Positions 8,488 to 16,388 of a DNA stretch of 64,000 bases are shown here, piece after piece (positions within the stretch are counted from its first letter, which is position 1; each line of letters begins with the position of its first letter). Under the pieces are notes generated by a model. It was not told the origin of the DNA and searched no databases. It worked only from the letters and a program-made list of their open reading frames with translations. The stretch lies in the NCBI RefSeq assembly GCF_002843315.1, contig NZ_MVDD01000021.1:1-64000 (forward strand), given 5' to 3'. A program made the position numbers and the translations under genes. The stretch comes from Labilibaculum filiforme. Its GTDB lineage: Bacteria > Bacteroidota > Bacteroidia > Bacteroidales > Marinifilaceae.

Positions 8488-9819
8488 CTAAATTGCTTCT
8501 CCCACAAGTGTTGCTTTGGTGCATTCCTTAACAATTACATTTACGAAATCGCCAACGTGATAGTCTTTTTTTGGAAATACAACTACTTTGTTTTGTGAGG
8601 TTCTACCATAAACTTCCTGATCTGATTTTTTAGAAATTCCCTCTACTAAAACCTCAAAAACTTTTCCAATATCGGTTTGATTGTTTTCCAATGAAATCTG
8701 ATTTTGTAAAACGATCATTTCTTCTAGTCTTCTCTGTTTTACATCTTCAGGAATATTGTCTTTTAAATGTTTATAGGCATAGGTTCCCGGGCGTTCCGAA
8801 TATTTAAACATATATGCTAAATCGAATTTCGCCCATTTCATTAATTCAATGGTTTGATGAAAGTCTTCTTCACTTTCATTATGAAATCCACAAAAAATAT
8901 CGGAAGAAATTCCACATCCCGGAATAATTCTGCGAATGGCTTCAATTCTTTCCTTATACCATTCCTGAGTGTATTTTCTACGCATATCTTTCAACACCGA
9001 ATCGCTTCCCGATTGCACGGGAAGGTGAATAAAATTGCAGATATTATCGTATTTTGCTATCGTATTCAAAGTGTCATCACTCATATCTTTTGGATTCGAA
9101 GTTGCGAATCTGATTCTCATTTTGGGTACTGCAATGGCAACCATTGCTAAAAGTTCGGGAAAACTAACCTCCGAAACAGAATCTTTAAAGGCAAATGAAT
9201 TTACATTTTGACCCAAAAGAGTAACTTCTTTGTATCCTTTTTCTTCTAAATCTTTAACTTCCTTTAATATGCTTTCCGGATTCCGACTTCGTTCACGTCC
9301 TCTTGTATAGGGAACAATACAATAGGTGCAAAAATTATTGCATCCTCGCATAATGGAAACAAAACCAGATATCGAAGTCTCGTCGATTCTTGTAGGACAA
9401 ATATCTTTATAGGTTTCGGTTAGGGAAAGTTCTATATTAATAGCTTTTTCTCCATTTTCAGCTTTTTTCACTAAAAGAGGGAGGTCCATATAAGCATCTG
9501 GTCCAACAATAATATTTACATTTTTTTCCTGCTCAAATAATTTTGCACCAAGTCGTTCGGCCATGCAACCAATTACGCCAACCAAAAGTTTAGGGTTCTT
9601 TTTCTTTATTTCACTAAAGCCTTGCACTCTTCCTCGAACTCGGGTTTCTGCATTTTCGCGTACCGAGCATGTGTTTACTAAAATTAAATCAGCTTCCTCT
9701 CGGTTTTTTGTAATCGTAAAACCATCATGTTCCATTATCGAAGCCACAACTTCGCTATCTGCAACATTCATTTGGCAACCGTAAGTTTCCAAAAATAATT
9801 TTTTGTTCTTATTGCTCAT
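8488..9819 (-). CDS. miaB: tRNA-2-methylthio-N6-dimethylallyladenosine synthase
   Basis: A 443-residue radical-SAM methylthiotransferase that adds the 2-methylthio group to i6A at position 37 of tRNAs reading UNN codons. The N-terminal UPF0004 domain supplies Cys15, Cys51 and Cys85 for the auxiliary iron-sulfur cluster, and the radical-SAM motif is Cys160-x3-Cys164-x2-Cys167. The last about 65 residues form a TRAM domain for tRNA binding. The N-terminal Glu-Thr-Tyr-Gly-Cys-Gln-Met-Asn is the standard MiaB opening, distinguishing it from MtaB and RimO. Full family length, ATG start, single-gene unit. Confidence 0.95.
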   Translation of the reverse strand: MSNKNKKLFLETYGCQMNVADSEVVASIMEHDGFTITKNREEADLILVNTCSVRENAETRVRGRVQGFSEIKKKNPKLLVGVIGCMAERLGAKLFEQEKNVNIIVGPDAYMDLPLLVKKAENGEKAINIELSLTETYKDICPTRIDETSISGFVSIMRGCNNFCTYCIVPYTRGRERSRNPESILKEVKDLEEKGYKEVTLLGQNVNSFAFKDSVSEVSFPELLAMVAIAVPKMRIRFATSNPKDMSDDTLNTIAKYDNICNFIHLPVQSGSDSVLKDMRRKYTQEWYKERIEAIRRIIPGCGISSDIFCGFHNESEEDFHQTIELMKWAKFDLAYMFKYSERPGTYAYKHLKDNIPEDVKQRRLEEMIVLQNQISLENNQTDIGKVFEVLVEGISKKSDQEVYGRTSQNKVVVFPKKDYHVGDFVNVIVKECTKATLVGEAI

Positions 9820-10245
9820 TTTTGTATTCCCATGTTAAAAATTCGGTGCAAAGTTATACTATCTGTCTTGAATGGCAAGAAAAGGATAGGTGATTTAGAA
9901 TGGGTATGGCGTAAAGTACTCCATTGGAAATTCAATGTTTAAGTTTCTGGTTGCTACGGTGGTGTCTTTTTGTAGTTTAATTCGTACTTTTAATACAACG
10001 GGTAAAGCATTTTTAGAAATAATTTGGAGAAGCGGATTTAAGTGAATATTGGCTCGGTAATTGTGTTTGTTGCTAAATATTTTTGTGTATTTTTATCCCA
10101 CAAATCAAGGGCTTAGGAAAGTGTTGATTGATAGTGGGTTTGTGAAAAAATAAGCTCTTTTATATTCTGTTTGAATAACCGATAGTTCAAATTAGGAATA
10201 GTTCTTGCTTTACGGTTATATAGTTTTAATGTAAAAGTTAATATC
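9820..10245. other. Divergent intergenic region between miaB and the usp gene
   Basis: It separates the leftward miaB from the rightward universal stress protein gene, so it should hold both promoters, but no clear TTTG/TANNTTTG pair was assigned. Its centre carries a coding-like remnant on the minus strand, listed separately. Confidence 0.45.
9895..10092 (-). pseudogene. Possible C-terminal gene remnant
   Basis: On the minus strand 65 sense codons are open up to a TAA at 9895-9897. The reading has protein-like composition (alternating hydrophobic strands, a Leu-Pro-Val-Val-Leu-Lys run, and an end of Glu-Phe-Pro-Met-Glu-Tyr-Phe-Thr-Pro-Tyr-Pro-Phe). No suitable start codon exists, and an in-frame stop lies directly upstream. 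It therefore looks like the 3' end of a decayed gene, but chance cannot be excluded. The family was not recognised. Confidence 0.3.
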
Positions 10246-11079
10246 ATGAAACGTATTTTAGTTCCGGTAGATTTTTCTGGCGATTCTCTTAGAGCCTTGA
10301 GGTTTGGCATTTATTTGGCCAATAAATTAGATTGTCATCTTAGGATGATTCATGTTCAAAAGTCTGAAAAATTCGAAATTCCTTTTCATTTCGAAGAGTT
10401 GAAAAATGAAATTATTCATACTGTACAAGAATATTTTGATAAGTTGATTAAACTTCATTCTGCTGACTATTGTGTTAAGAATGGAGTTTTTGATTTTAAA
10501 ATAAGAACAGGAAGTGTTTATCGTGAAATTGTAAATCAGGCAAAGTATGGCGACGCATTTATGATTTTGATGGGTGCTTACGGGGCTTCTGGTTTCGAAG
10601 AGTTTTTTATTGGTAGTAATGCGGTTAAGGTGGTTACTAATGCAACTTGCCCTGTTATTACCGTACAAAAAGAGTTTGACAAAGGGAAACTGAACACAAT
10701 TGTAATGCCAATTGACGCAAGTACCGAAACAAGAAAGAAAATCCCATTTGTTGCAGAAATAGCAGCTCAATGCAAAGCAACTATTCATATTTTGGGAGTA
10801 CACGAAACTTCCGATGCTAATGTGATTGGTAAAATTGAGAATTATATGCGACAAGCGGAGGACTACTTTAAGGAAGGGAATATAAACTACGTGAAGAGTA
10901 TCCGTAAAGGAGAAAATAATACCTTATCATCCTTGGATTACGCTCGCGAAGTGGATGCCGATTTAATTGCTATTATGACAGAACAGGCTGAAAGTTCGAT
11001 TAATATGTTTTTTGGATCCTATGCACAACAAATGATAAATAGTTCCGAAATTCCAATTTTATCTGTTCCTAACGATTAA
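10246..11079 (+). CDS. Universal stress protein with two tandem UspA domains
   Basis: A 277-residue cytoplasmic protein made of two Usp domains (about 1-140 and 150-277). The first opens with Arg-Ile-Leu-Val-Pro-Val-Asp-Phe-Ser-Gly and ends with the ATP-binding type motif G-x2-G-x9-G-S starting at Gly110. The second begins Asn-Thr-Ile-Val-Met-Pro-Ile-Asp and keeps a shorter, less canonical Phe-Gly-Ser-Tyr-Ala segment. Tandem UspA proteins are common stress-response proteins in Bacteroidota; a specific role is not predictable. The ATG is well placed, and no operon partner overlaps. Confidence 0.9.
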   Translation: MKRILVPVDFSGDSLRALRFGIYLANKLDCHLRMIHVQKSEKFEIPFHFEELKNEIIHTVQEYFDKLIKLHSADYCVKNGVFDFKIRTGSVYREIVNQAKYGDAFMILMGAYGASGFEEFFIGSNAVKVVTNATCPVITVQKEFDKGKLNTIVMPIDASTETRKKIPFVAEIAAQCKATIHILGVHETSDANVIGKIENYMRQAEDYFKEGNINYVKSIRKGENNTLSSLDYAREVDADLIAIMTEQAESSINMFFGSYAQQMINSSEIPILSVPND

Positions 11080-11155
11080 AAATAATGAATCCAACAACTA
11101 GTGATGCGCAGATGATGTGTTTTCTGTTGCATAAATTGTTGATAAACAAAGAAAA

Positions 11156-11668
11156 ATGCAGTACGTAAAATTAGTATTCTTATCTATATTTATTCTATTC
11201 GGGATTACCTCAAATGCACAGTTTGAGAACAATGTGAAATTTAGCAGGGAACTAAAAAACGATGCTCCGGGGCAGGTTAAGATCATTCAAGATGCTCGAA
11301 TTAAGCAGCTGCTGGATACCGATAAAATGGTTAATTCTAAAGATCCAGGTTTTCCTGGATATAGAATTCAGATTTTTTCAGGCCGAAGTACCGATCGGGA
11401 AAAAGCGTTTAAGATTAAAAAAGAATTTCAAGAATTATTTCCTGAAGAAAGAGCTTATGTAGTATATAAAGCACCCGATTTTAGAGTGAGTGTTGGAAAT
11501 TTTCGTAGTAAAATAGAATCAATTGAACTTTATAAGGCTTGTTTAAAATTCTTCCCGAATTGTTATCCGGTAAAGACGAATATTTTATTTTCGGATTTAA
11601 TTCCAATCGAGAAAGAGGTGGAAGAGCCTATCTTGGAGAATGAGAGCGAACAACAGAATGCAAACTAA
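11156..11668 (+). CDS. Exported SPOR domain protein
   Basis: A 170-residue protein with a signal peptide (hydrophobic residues about 5-19, ending Thr-Ser-Asn-Ala-Gln) and a C-terminal SPOR domain (about 60-145; the Tyr-Arg-Ile-Gln-Ile-Phe-Ser-Gly strand and Phe-Arg-Val-Ser-Val-Gly-Asn-Phe strand are diagnostic). SPOR domains bind denuded glycan strands of septal peptidoglycan, so the protein probably acts in the periplasm. The tail is acidic and Asn/Gln rich. It starts 76 bases after the usp gene and ends 22 bases before the PurF-like gene, so it may be co-transcribed with either. Confidence 0.85.
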   Translation: MQYVKLVFLSIFILFGITSNAQFENNVKFSRELKNDAPGQVKIIQDARIKQLLDTDKMVNSKDPGFPGYRIQIFSGRSTDREKAFKIKKEFQELFPEERAYVVYKAPDFRVSVGNFRSKIESIELYKACLKFFPNCYPVKTNILFSDLIPIEKEVEEPILENESEQQNAN

Positions 11669-11690
11669 ATAACCATTTAAGAAGTTAATA

Positions 11691-13592
11691 ATGAGTGACC
11701 AACTAAAGCACGAGTGCGGGATAGCAATGATTCGATTGCTAAAGCCTCTCGAGTACTATCAGGAAAAATACGGATCGTGGAGATATGGGATTCAAAAACT
11801 CTATCTGTTGATGGAAAAACAACACAACAGAGGCCAGGAAGGTGCTGGAGCTGTTGGGTTAAAATTGGATATGCCTCCAGGATTCAAATACATCCATCGG
11901 GAGCGTTCATGTAGTGATCAGCCAATAAAAGATGTTTTTGATGGAGTATACAAAGAATTAGCTGCTGCGGAGGCAAAAAATCCTGAGAAATTTAATGATC
12001 CTGTATGGGCCAAAGAAAATTTACCATTTGCAGGAGAATTGTATTTGGGTCATCTTCGATATGGAACTTTTGGACGAAACAGTATCGATTTTGTTCATCC
12101 AGTAATGAGAGAAAATAACTGGAAGTCGAGAAATTTAGTATTGGCAGGAAATTTTAACTTGACGAATGTTGATGAACTTTTCGATTTATTAGTAGGCTTA
12201 GGACAGCATCCTAAGAATTATACCGATACAGTAACTATTCTGGAAAAAGTTGGGCATTATTTAGATGAAGAAAATCAAATGTTATTTCGTCAGTATAAAA
12301 ATGATGGTTTAACAAATCAAGAAATATCACCTCGAATTGAGGAAAGTATTGATATACAACACGTACTTTCGAGCGCGAGTAGAGATTGGGATGGAGGTTA
12401 CGCTATTGCTGGTTTATTTGGTCATGGCGACTCTTTTGTAATGAGAGATCCCTGGGGAATTCGCCCAGCGTTTTATTATCATGATGATGAAATTGTTGTT
12501 GTTGCTTCCGAGCGACCAGTGATTCAAACAGCTTTAAATGTACGAGCGAACACCATAAAAGAAATTGCTCCCGGAAATGCAGTTATTGTTCGTAAAAATG
12601 GCGATGTTGCTGAGGTTCCGGTTCGAGTAGCTCAAAAAAGAAAGTCGTGTTCGTTCGAAAGAATTTATTTTTCTCGCGGAAGTGATAAGGATATTTATAA
12701 GGAAAGAAAAAAGTTGGGAGAACTATTAACTCCTGCTATCCTTGAATCGGTTGATCACGATATAAAAAATACGGTATTTTCATTTATTCCTAATACGGCC
12801 GAAACAGCATTTTATGGAATGATGGAAGGGGTTCGCAGGCGTTTGATGGAGGAGAAAAAGCAGCAGATTCATGATTTGAATGGAAGCTGGACAGAGGAAA
12901 AACTTCAGGAGATTATTTCGGTGGAGCCTAGAGTCGAGAAAATAGCCATTAAGGATGTGAAAATGAGAACTTTCATATCCAATGATGAGGGGCGAGACGA
13001 TTTAGTAGGTCATGTTTATGATGTTACCTATGGAATTGTAAAGAATTACGAGGATAACTTGGTTGTTATTGATGATTCGATTGTAAGAGGGACTACTTTA
13101 AAACAAAGTATTCTTCGAATTTTAGATCGTCTTCATCCTAAAAAAATTGTGATTGTTTCGTCTGCTCCACAAATTCGATATCCAGATTGTTATGGAATTG
13201 ATATGACTCGAATGGGCGAATTTATTGCTTTTAATGCTGCAATTGCAATGTTGAAAGAGCGTGGCATGGAAAGTGTTATTGATGAGACTTATAAGAAATG
13301 TAAGGCGCAGGAAAATTTACCTAAAGAAGAGGTAGTTAACTTTGTGAAAGAAATTTATAAGCCATTTACACCGGAAGAAGTATCGGATAAAATTGCAGTG
13401 CTGTTAACTCCGGAAGTAATGAATGCTGAGGTGAAAATTGTTTATCAAACTGTTGAAAACCTTCATGTAGCATGTCCCGAAAATACTGGAGATTGGTATT
13501 TTACTGGCAATTATCCAACGCCAGGCGGAAATAAAGTCGTGAACACTTCTTTTATTAATTACTGCGAAGGAAACGATAGAAGAGCTTACTAA
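11691..13592 (+). CDS. Amidophosphoribosyltransferase-like protein (long PurF paralogue)
   Basis: A 633-residue protein with an N-terminal class II glutamine amidotransferase domain (putative nucleophile Cys9 in Cys-Gly-Ile-Ala after a short propeptide-like stretch; Arg-Gly-Gln-Glu-Gly-Ala-Gly motif) and a phosphoribosyltransferase domain whose PRPP loop is Val-Ile-Asp-Asp-Ser-Ile-Val-Arg-Gly-Thr-Thr (Asp461 to Thr469). PurF makes phosphoribosylamine, the first step of purine synthesis. This form is about 150 residues longer than usual PurF, with extra segments in the N-terminal half and at the C-terminus. Whether it is the housekeeping enzyme or a specialised paralogue cannot be told from this window. 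No other pur gene is adjacent. Confidence 0.82.
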   Translation: MSDQLKHECGIAMIRLLKPLEYYQEKYGSWRYGIQKLYLLMEKQHNRGQEGAGAVGLKLDMPPGFKYIHRERSCSDQPIKDVFDGVYKELAAAEAKNPEKFNDPVWAKENLPFAGELYLGHLRYGTFGRNSIDFVHPVMRENNWKSRNLVLAGNFNLTNVDELFDLLVGLGQHPKNYTDTVTILEKVGHYLDEENQMLFRQYKNDGLTNQEISPRIEESIDIQHVLSSASRDWDGGYAIAGLFGHGDSFVMRDPWGIRPAFYYHDDEIVVVASERPVIQTALNVRANTIKEIAPGNAVIVRKNGDVAEVPVRVAQKRKSCSFERIYFSRGSDKDIYKERKKLGELLTPAILESVDHDIKNTVFSFIPNTAETAFYGMMEGVRRRLMEEKKQQIHDLNGSWTEEKLQEIISVEPRVEKIAIKDVKMRTFISNDEGRDDLVGHVYDVTYGIVKNYEDNLVVIDDSIVRGTTLKQSILRILDRLHPKKIVIVSSAPQIRYPDCYGIDMTRMGEFIAFNAAIAMLKERGMESVIDETYKKCKAQENLPKEEVVNFVKEIYKPFTPEEVSDKIAVLLTPEVMNAEVKIVYQTVENLHVACPENTGDWYFTGNYPTPGGNKVVNTSFINYCEGNDRRAY

Positions 13593-13612
13593 ACTAAGTT
13601 GGACTGAAAATA

Positions 13613-13645
13613 AAAACCCGTCTTGGAAAAAGACGGGTTTCTTTG
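13613..13645 (+). terminator. Rho-independent terminator of the PurF-like gene
   Basis: AAACCCGTCTT and AAGACGGGTTT flank a short GGAAA-type loop and are followed by a T-rich run. It lies 21 bases after the stop codon. Confidence 0.9.
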
Positions 13646-13661
13646 TTTACTAATTTTCGTA

Positions 13662-13688
13662 AAAAAGCATTCTTTTCAGAATGCTTTT
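13662..13688 (-). terminator. Rho-independent terminator of glsB
   Basis: AAAAGCATTC and GAATGCTTTT form a 10-bp stem with a six-base loop, just downstream of the minus-strand acyltransferase stop. The T-rich side on the minus strand (complement of GTAAAAAA) supports termination in that direction. Together with the hairpin at 13613 it separates convergent transcripts. Confidence 0.8.
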
Positions 13689-13692
13689 GCGA

Positions 13693-14670
13693 TTATTTCT
13701 TTTTAAAGATATTCAGTTTTGTTTTGGGAAATCTAATGTGCAGTAAGGAAAGATAAGACGATGTGTGTCTTTCTACTTTTGTATCGTATACATCCGCAAT
13801 CGTAATCATAATTCCTGTTTCTTCTACGTCACCAAAGTGAGTGTTAACGGCTGTTCCAAAGCATCGCATTGTTGGCGATAAACCCATGTATGCATTAATA
13901 AGCGGAGGAACATTTTCCCCATTTTTACGAACATTTTGCGATAGAACTTTGTAGTTCTCTTCAAAAGTATCCTTGCAAAAATCCTTGTCCAGTTGCTCTA
14001 TGTCCATATTGGTTTCCAGTGGAGTAGTTGGAGTAGCTAATTTGTCTGGATCGTTAAACATTTTGTTCATGAAATACAAAATGTGATTACGTGCATCTCT
14101 ATTATAATCTGGATACATAGTAACCTTACCAAAGAAATATTTAATTTCAGGATAATCAACAATTAAAGCACCTAAGCCATCCCATAAATTATCAAGAGCA
14201 TATAAGCTTTTACGACCTTTTCGAATGGATTGATATTCGGGTTGAACAAACGACCGGCCCAATTCGATCATGTGAGGCATGTAGTCTTTTTTAAATTCTT
14301 CCGAAAAATTAAACAATCGAGAAGTAGCTAAATAAACATTTCCATTTTTATCAAGAGGAGCTTCGCTGCATAAAATATAGCGGTATCCACCAAGAATTTC
14401 CTTCGCTTTTGGATCCCAAACAATTAGTTGATGATATGGTTTTTCGTCTAAATCGAAATCATCAATGTCAATTTCTTTGCCAGTACCACCTCCAGCTTTT
14501 CGGAAAGTAATTTCTCGCAAACGACCAACCTCTTTCATTAAATTTGGAGAGTCGTGATGAGTGAAGCTATAGATTTCATTCGACCCCTTGTTGGTTTTGC
14601 GTACAAATCTTTCTTCAGTCAATTCTTTCTCAAGTTCCTCTCGCGATACAGGGGGAATAATTTCTTTCAT
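13693..14670 (-). CDS. glsB: GNAT-like N-acyltransferase, probable glycine N-acyltransferase of glycine lipid synthesis
   Basis: The protein (325 residues from the ATG at 14668-14670) belongs to the OlsB/hemolysin-like acyl-ACP N-acyltransferase family, with a central Ile-Glu-Leu-Gly-Arg-Ser-Phe-Val motif and a Thr-Met-Tyr-Pro-Asp-Tyr-Asn segment. In Bacteroides the adjacent pair GlsB/GlsA makes N-acyl-3-acyloxy-acyl glycine (glycine lipid): GlsB acylates glycine, GlsA adds the second acyl chain. Here the same two families are neighbours on one strand, which supports that role over ornithine as acceptor, although the acceptor is inferred. A longer frame to 14754 exists, but its extra 28 residues are atypical, and the family usually opens at Met-Lys-Glu-Ile-Ile-Pro-Pro-Val. 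Confidence 0.8.
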   Translation of the reverse strand: MKEIIPPVSREELEKELTEERFVRKTNKGSNEIYSFTHHDSPNLMKEVGRLREITFRKAGGGTGKEIDIDDFDLDEKPYHQLIVWDPKAKEILGGYRYILCSEAPLDKNGNVYLATSRLFNFSEEFKKDYMPHMIELGRSFVQPEYQSIRKGRKSLYALDNLWDGLGALIVDYPEIKYFFGKVTMYPDYNRDARNHILYFMNKMFNDPDKLATPTTPLETNMDIEQLDKDFCKDTFEENYKVLSQNVRKNGENVPPLINAYMGLSPTMRCFGTAVNTHFGDVEETGIMITIADVYDTKVERHTSSYLSLLHIRFPKTKLNIFKKK

Positions 14671-14825
14671 CAGTCGGTGTATTGATTCCTTGCTTAAAAG
14701 GATAATTATTATTTTGGTTTTCTTTAATAAGTTTCGATTGTCAAAAATACTCACATTATCAATAATAATGAATAGTATTCGGGCTAATTATTTGATAAAA
14801 AATATTGAATTTTAGGGATAGGTGT

Positions 14826-15662
14826 TTATTGATCTACTAAACCGTATGTTTCTCTTTTCATTTTTTCAGCCCACTTGTCATACGACATGCTTTTGTCAAA
14901 GGTTTGATATGCTACAGGTTTGCCAATACAAATAGTGAATTTTTTTCCTCTTTGCTTAAAAAGTTCATTTGGCAAATATAGCATTTCCAAATTAGATTTT
15001 AAGCCAAGGAACTTTCTGAGATTCGCCAGATTATAGAAAAAATTGGAGTTTCTTCCGCTAATATGAATTGGAACAATATCTCGTTGGTACTTTTTAGCTT
15101 TGGCAATAAAACTTTTTTTCCATTCCAAATCTTCAATTTTTCCTTTTTGTTTTCGCGATACTAAGCCTGCCGGAAAAGTAATCATAGTTGCTGGAGATTG
15201 GTATGCTTCTTCAATTATTTTAGCCGCTTCTTTGGCTTGCCCTCCATGTTTATTTATAGGAACAAAAATATCCGATAAGTTTTTGATATTCATAAGGATG
15301 TCATTCACTAAGAATCTAATTTTTGGAAAATGCTTGCCAAAAATACTGATAAGAATAATCCCGTCGGGACCACCCAGTGGATGGTTGGATGCGAAGATAT
15401 ACCTTCCTTCTTTATTGATATTTTCAAGGCCTTTAATTTCAAATTTAATTTGAAGCTCTTCTAACACACTATCCGCAAATTCAATACCTTGTTTTTGATG
15501 ATTTCTCGATAAAAAATCATTAAGCTCATCCTGATGAATGATTCTTTTAAGGTAGCGAATGATAAAACCAGGCAATAGTTTGGAGATTCTTTCGCTTTTG
15601 CTCGCAAAAACCTTCTCTATGTTAATTTTTAAATAGCTATCGGGAGTGTTTTCTTTTTGCAT
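14826..15662 (-). CDS. glsA: PlsC-type lysophospholipid/glycine-lipid O-acyltransferase
   Basis: A 278-residue 1-acyl-glycerol-phosphate-acyltransferase-like protein. The catalytic motif is Ser-Asn-His-Pro-Leu-Gly-Gly-Pro-Asp-Gly (about residues 92-101), the variant H-x5-D form found in GlsA/OlsA-like enzymes, and the second substrate motif is Thr-Phe-Pro-Ala-Gly-Leu-Val-Ser-Arg. It is the upstream partner of glsB on the minus strand with a gap of about 155 bases to that gene's chosen start, so the pair is probably one transcript. By analogy with Bacteroides it O-acylates the hydroxy fatty acid of N-acyl glycine. It could alternatively act on another lyso-lipid. Confidence 0.8.
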   Translation of the reverse strand: MQKENTPDSYLKINIEKVFASKSERISKLLPGFIIRYLKRIIHQDELNDFLSRNHQKQGIEFADSVLEELQIKFEIKGLENINKEGRYIFASNHPLGGPDGIILISIFGKHFPKIRFLVNDILMNIKNLSDIFVPINKHGGQAKEAAKIIEEAYQSPATMITFPAGLVSRKQKGKIEDLEWKKSFIAKAKKYQRDIVPIHISGRNSNFFYNLANLRKFLGLKSNLEMLYLPNELFKQRGKKFTICIGKPVAYQTFDKSMSYDKWAEKMKRETYGLVDQ

Positions 15663-15803
15663 GAAAATCGTAAATAATTAAATATGGTGAGCAAATATCG
15701 CAATTTTCTTGCATTGTTTTTCGAAGTTTTACAACAATCTGAATATAATTGAGTGATAATTAGTTGGCTTGTGTGCGAAAAGTTATCAACAAAACAATAA
15801 AAG

Positions 15804-15828
15804 TGGGAGGATGTGGTTGAAAGTGGGT
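15804..15828 (+). promoter_or_regulatory. MraZ operator: three TGG(G/T)N repeats at 10-bp spacing
   Basis: TGGGA (15804-15808), TGGTT (15814-15818) and TGGGT (15824-15828) are direct repeats separated by exactly five bases. MraZ in E. coli binds TGGGN direct repeats with five-base spacers upstream of its own operon. The repeats overlap the upstream half of the putative mraZ promoter, which fits autorepression. Confidence 0.7.
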
Positions 15829-15847
15829 AAATTTTTCTCTAATTTTA
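15817..15847 (+). promoter_or_regulatory. Putative mraZ/dcw promoter
   Basis: TTG (15817-15819), a 20-base spacer and TAATTTTA (15840-15847) approximate the Bacteroidota TTG-N17-23-TANNTTTG promoter (last base A instead of G). It leaves a leader of roughly 15-20 bases before the mraZ ATG. Confidence 0.45.
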
Positions 15848-15869
15848 CAATTGTAAATTAATTTTCCCA

Positions 15870-16331
15870 ATGGTAACATTTATAGGTGATTATCCTTGTC
15901 GATTAGACGCTAAAGGCCGTGTTTTACTGCCTGCTGCTTTTCGGAAGCTCCTAAATGGAGGTTCTGAGAATCGTTGTGTTCTAAGGAAAAATCTCTACGA
16001 AAAATGTTTGGATCTATATTCTATTTCCGAATGGGAGAAGCAAACCGAAATGGTGCGGGCGAAGGTGAATCCTTTTAACAAGAAGCATGCAGGGTTTTTG
16101 CGCGAGTTTTTTAGAGGTACTGCAGAGGTATTAATTGATGGAAACGGACGGATATTAATTCCTAAGAAATTTTTTGAGTTTGCGGCGTTTTCGAAGGATG
16201 TAACGCTGGCCGGACAGGATGGGAAAATCGAAATATGGGATACTGAAACTTATGAGAAATCAGCTCTTGGGCAGGATGGATTTGGCGATTTAGCTGCTGA
16301 GATTTTGGGAGGTGATTCAAATGATGAATAA
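15870..16331 (+). CDS. mraZ: Division/cell-wall cluster transcriptional regulator MraZ
   Basis: A 153-residue protein with two SpoVT/AbrB-like MraZ domains: the first opens Gly-Asp-Tyr-Pro-Cys-Arg-Leu-Asp-Ala-Lys-Gly-Arg, the second carries Ile-Asp-Gly-Asn-Gly-Arg-Ile-Leu-Ile-Pro. MraZ forms ring-shaped oligomers that bind TGGGN repeats and repress the dcw operon. It is the first gene of the cluster, with matching operator repeats 42 bases upstream. The DNA-binding half has Asp-Ala-Lys-Gly-Arg, the typical signature. Acidic C-terminal tail; length normal. Confidence 0.95.
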   Translation: MVTFIGDYPCRLDAKGRVLLPAAFRKLLNGGSENRCVLRKNLYEKCLDLYSISEWEKQTEMVRAKVNPFNKKHAGFLREFFRGTAEVLIDGNGRILIPKKFFEFAAFSKDVTLAGQDGKIEIWDTETYEKSALGQDGFGDLAAEILGGDSNDE

Positions 16332-16388
16332 TCGTTGATTATAAGTGTTTAGTGTTGTTCCTTTGTGTTTCAATTAAAAGATAAAAAA

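Noticed and set aside
10327-10854. 175-codon minus-strand ORF
   Set aside because: It lies fully antisense to the UspA-like gene, is Cys/Phe/His-rich without motifs, and the sense gene is a clear family member.
16365-16388. GTG start 8 codons upstream of the rsmH ATG
   Set aside because: Family members begin at the Tyr-His-x-Pro-Val motif directly after the ATG; the extension adds unconserved Lys-rich residues.
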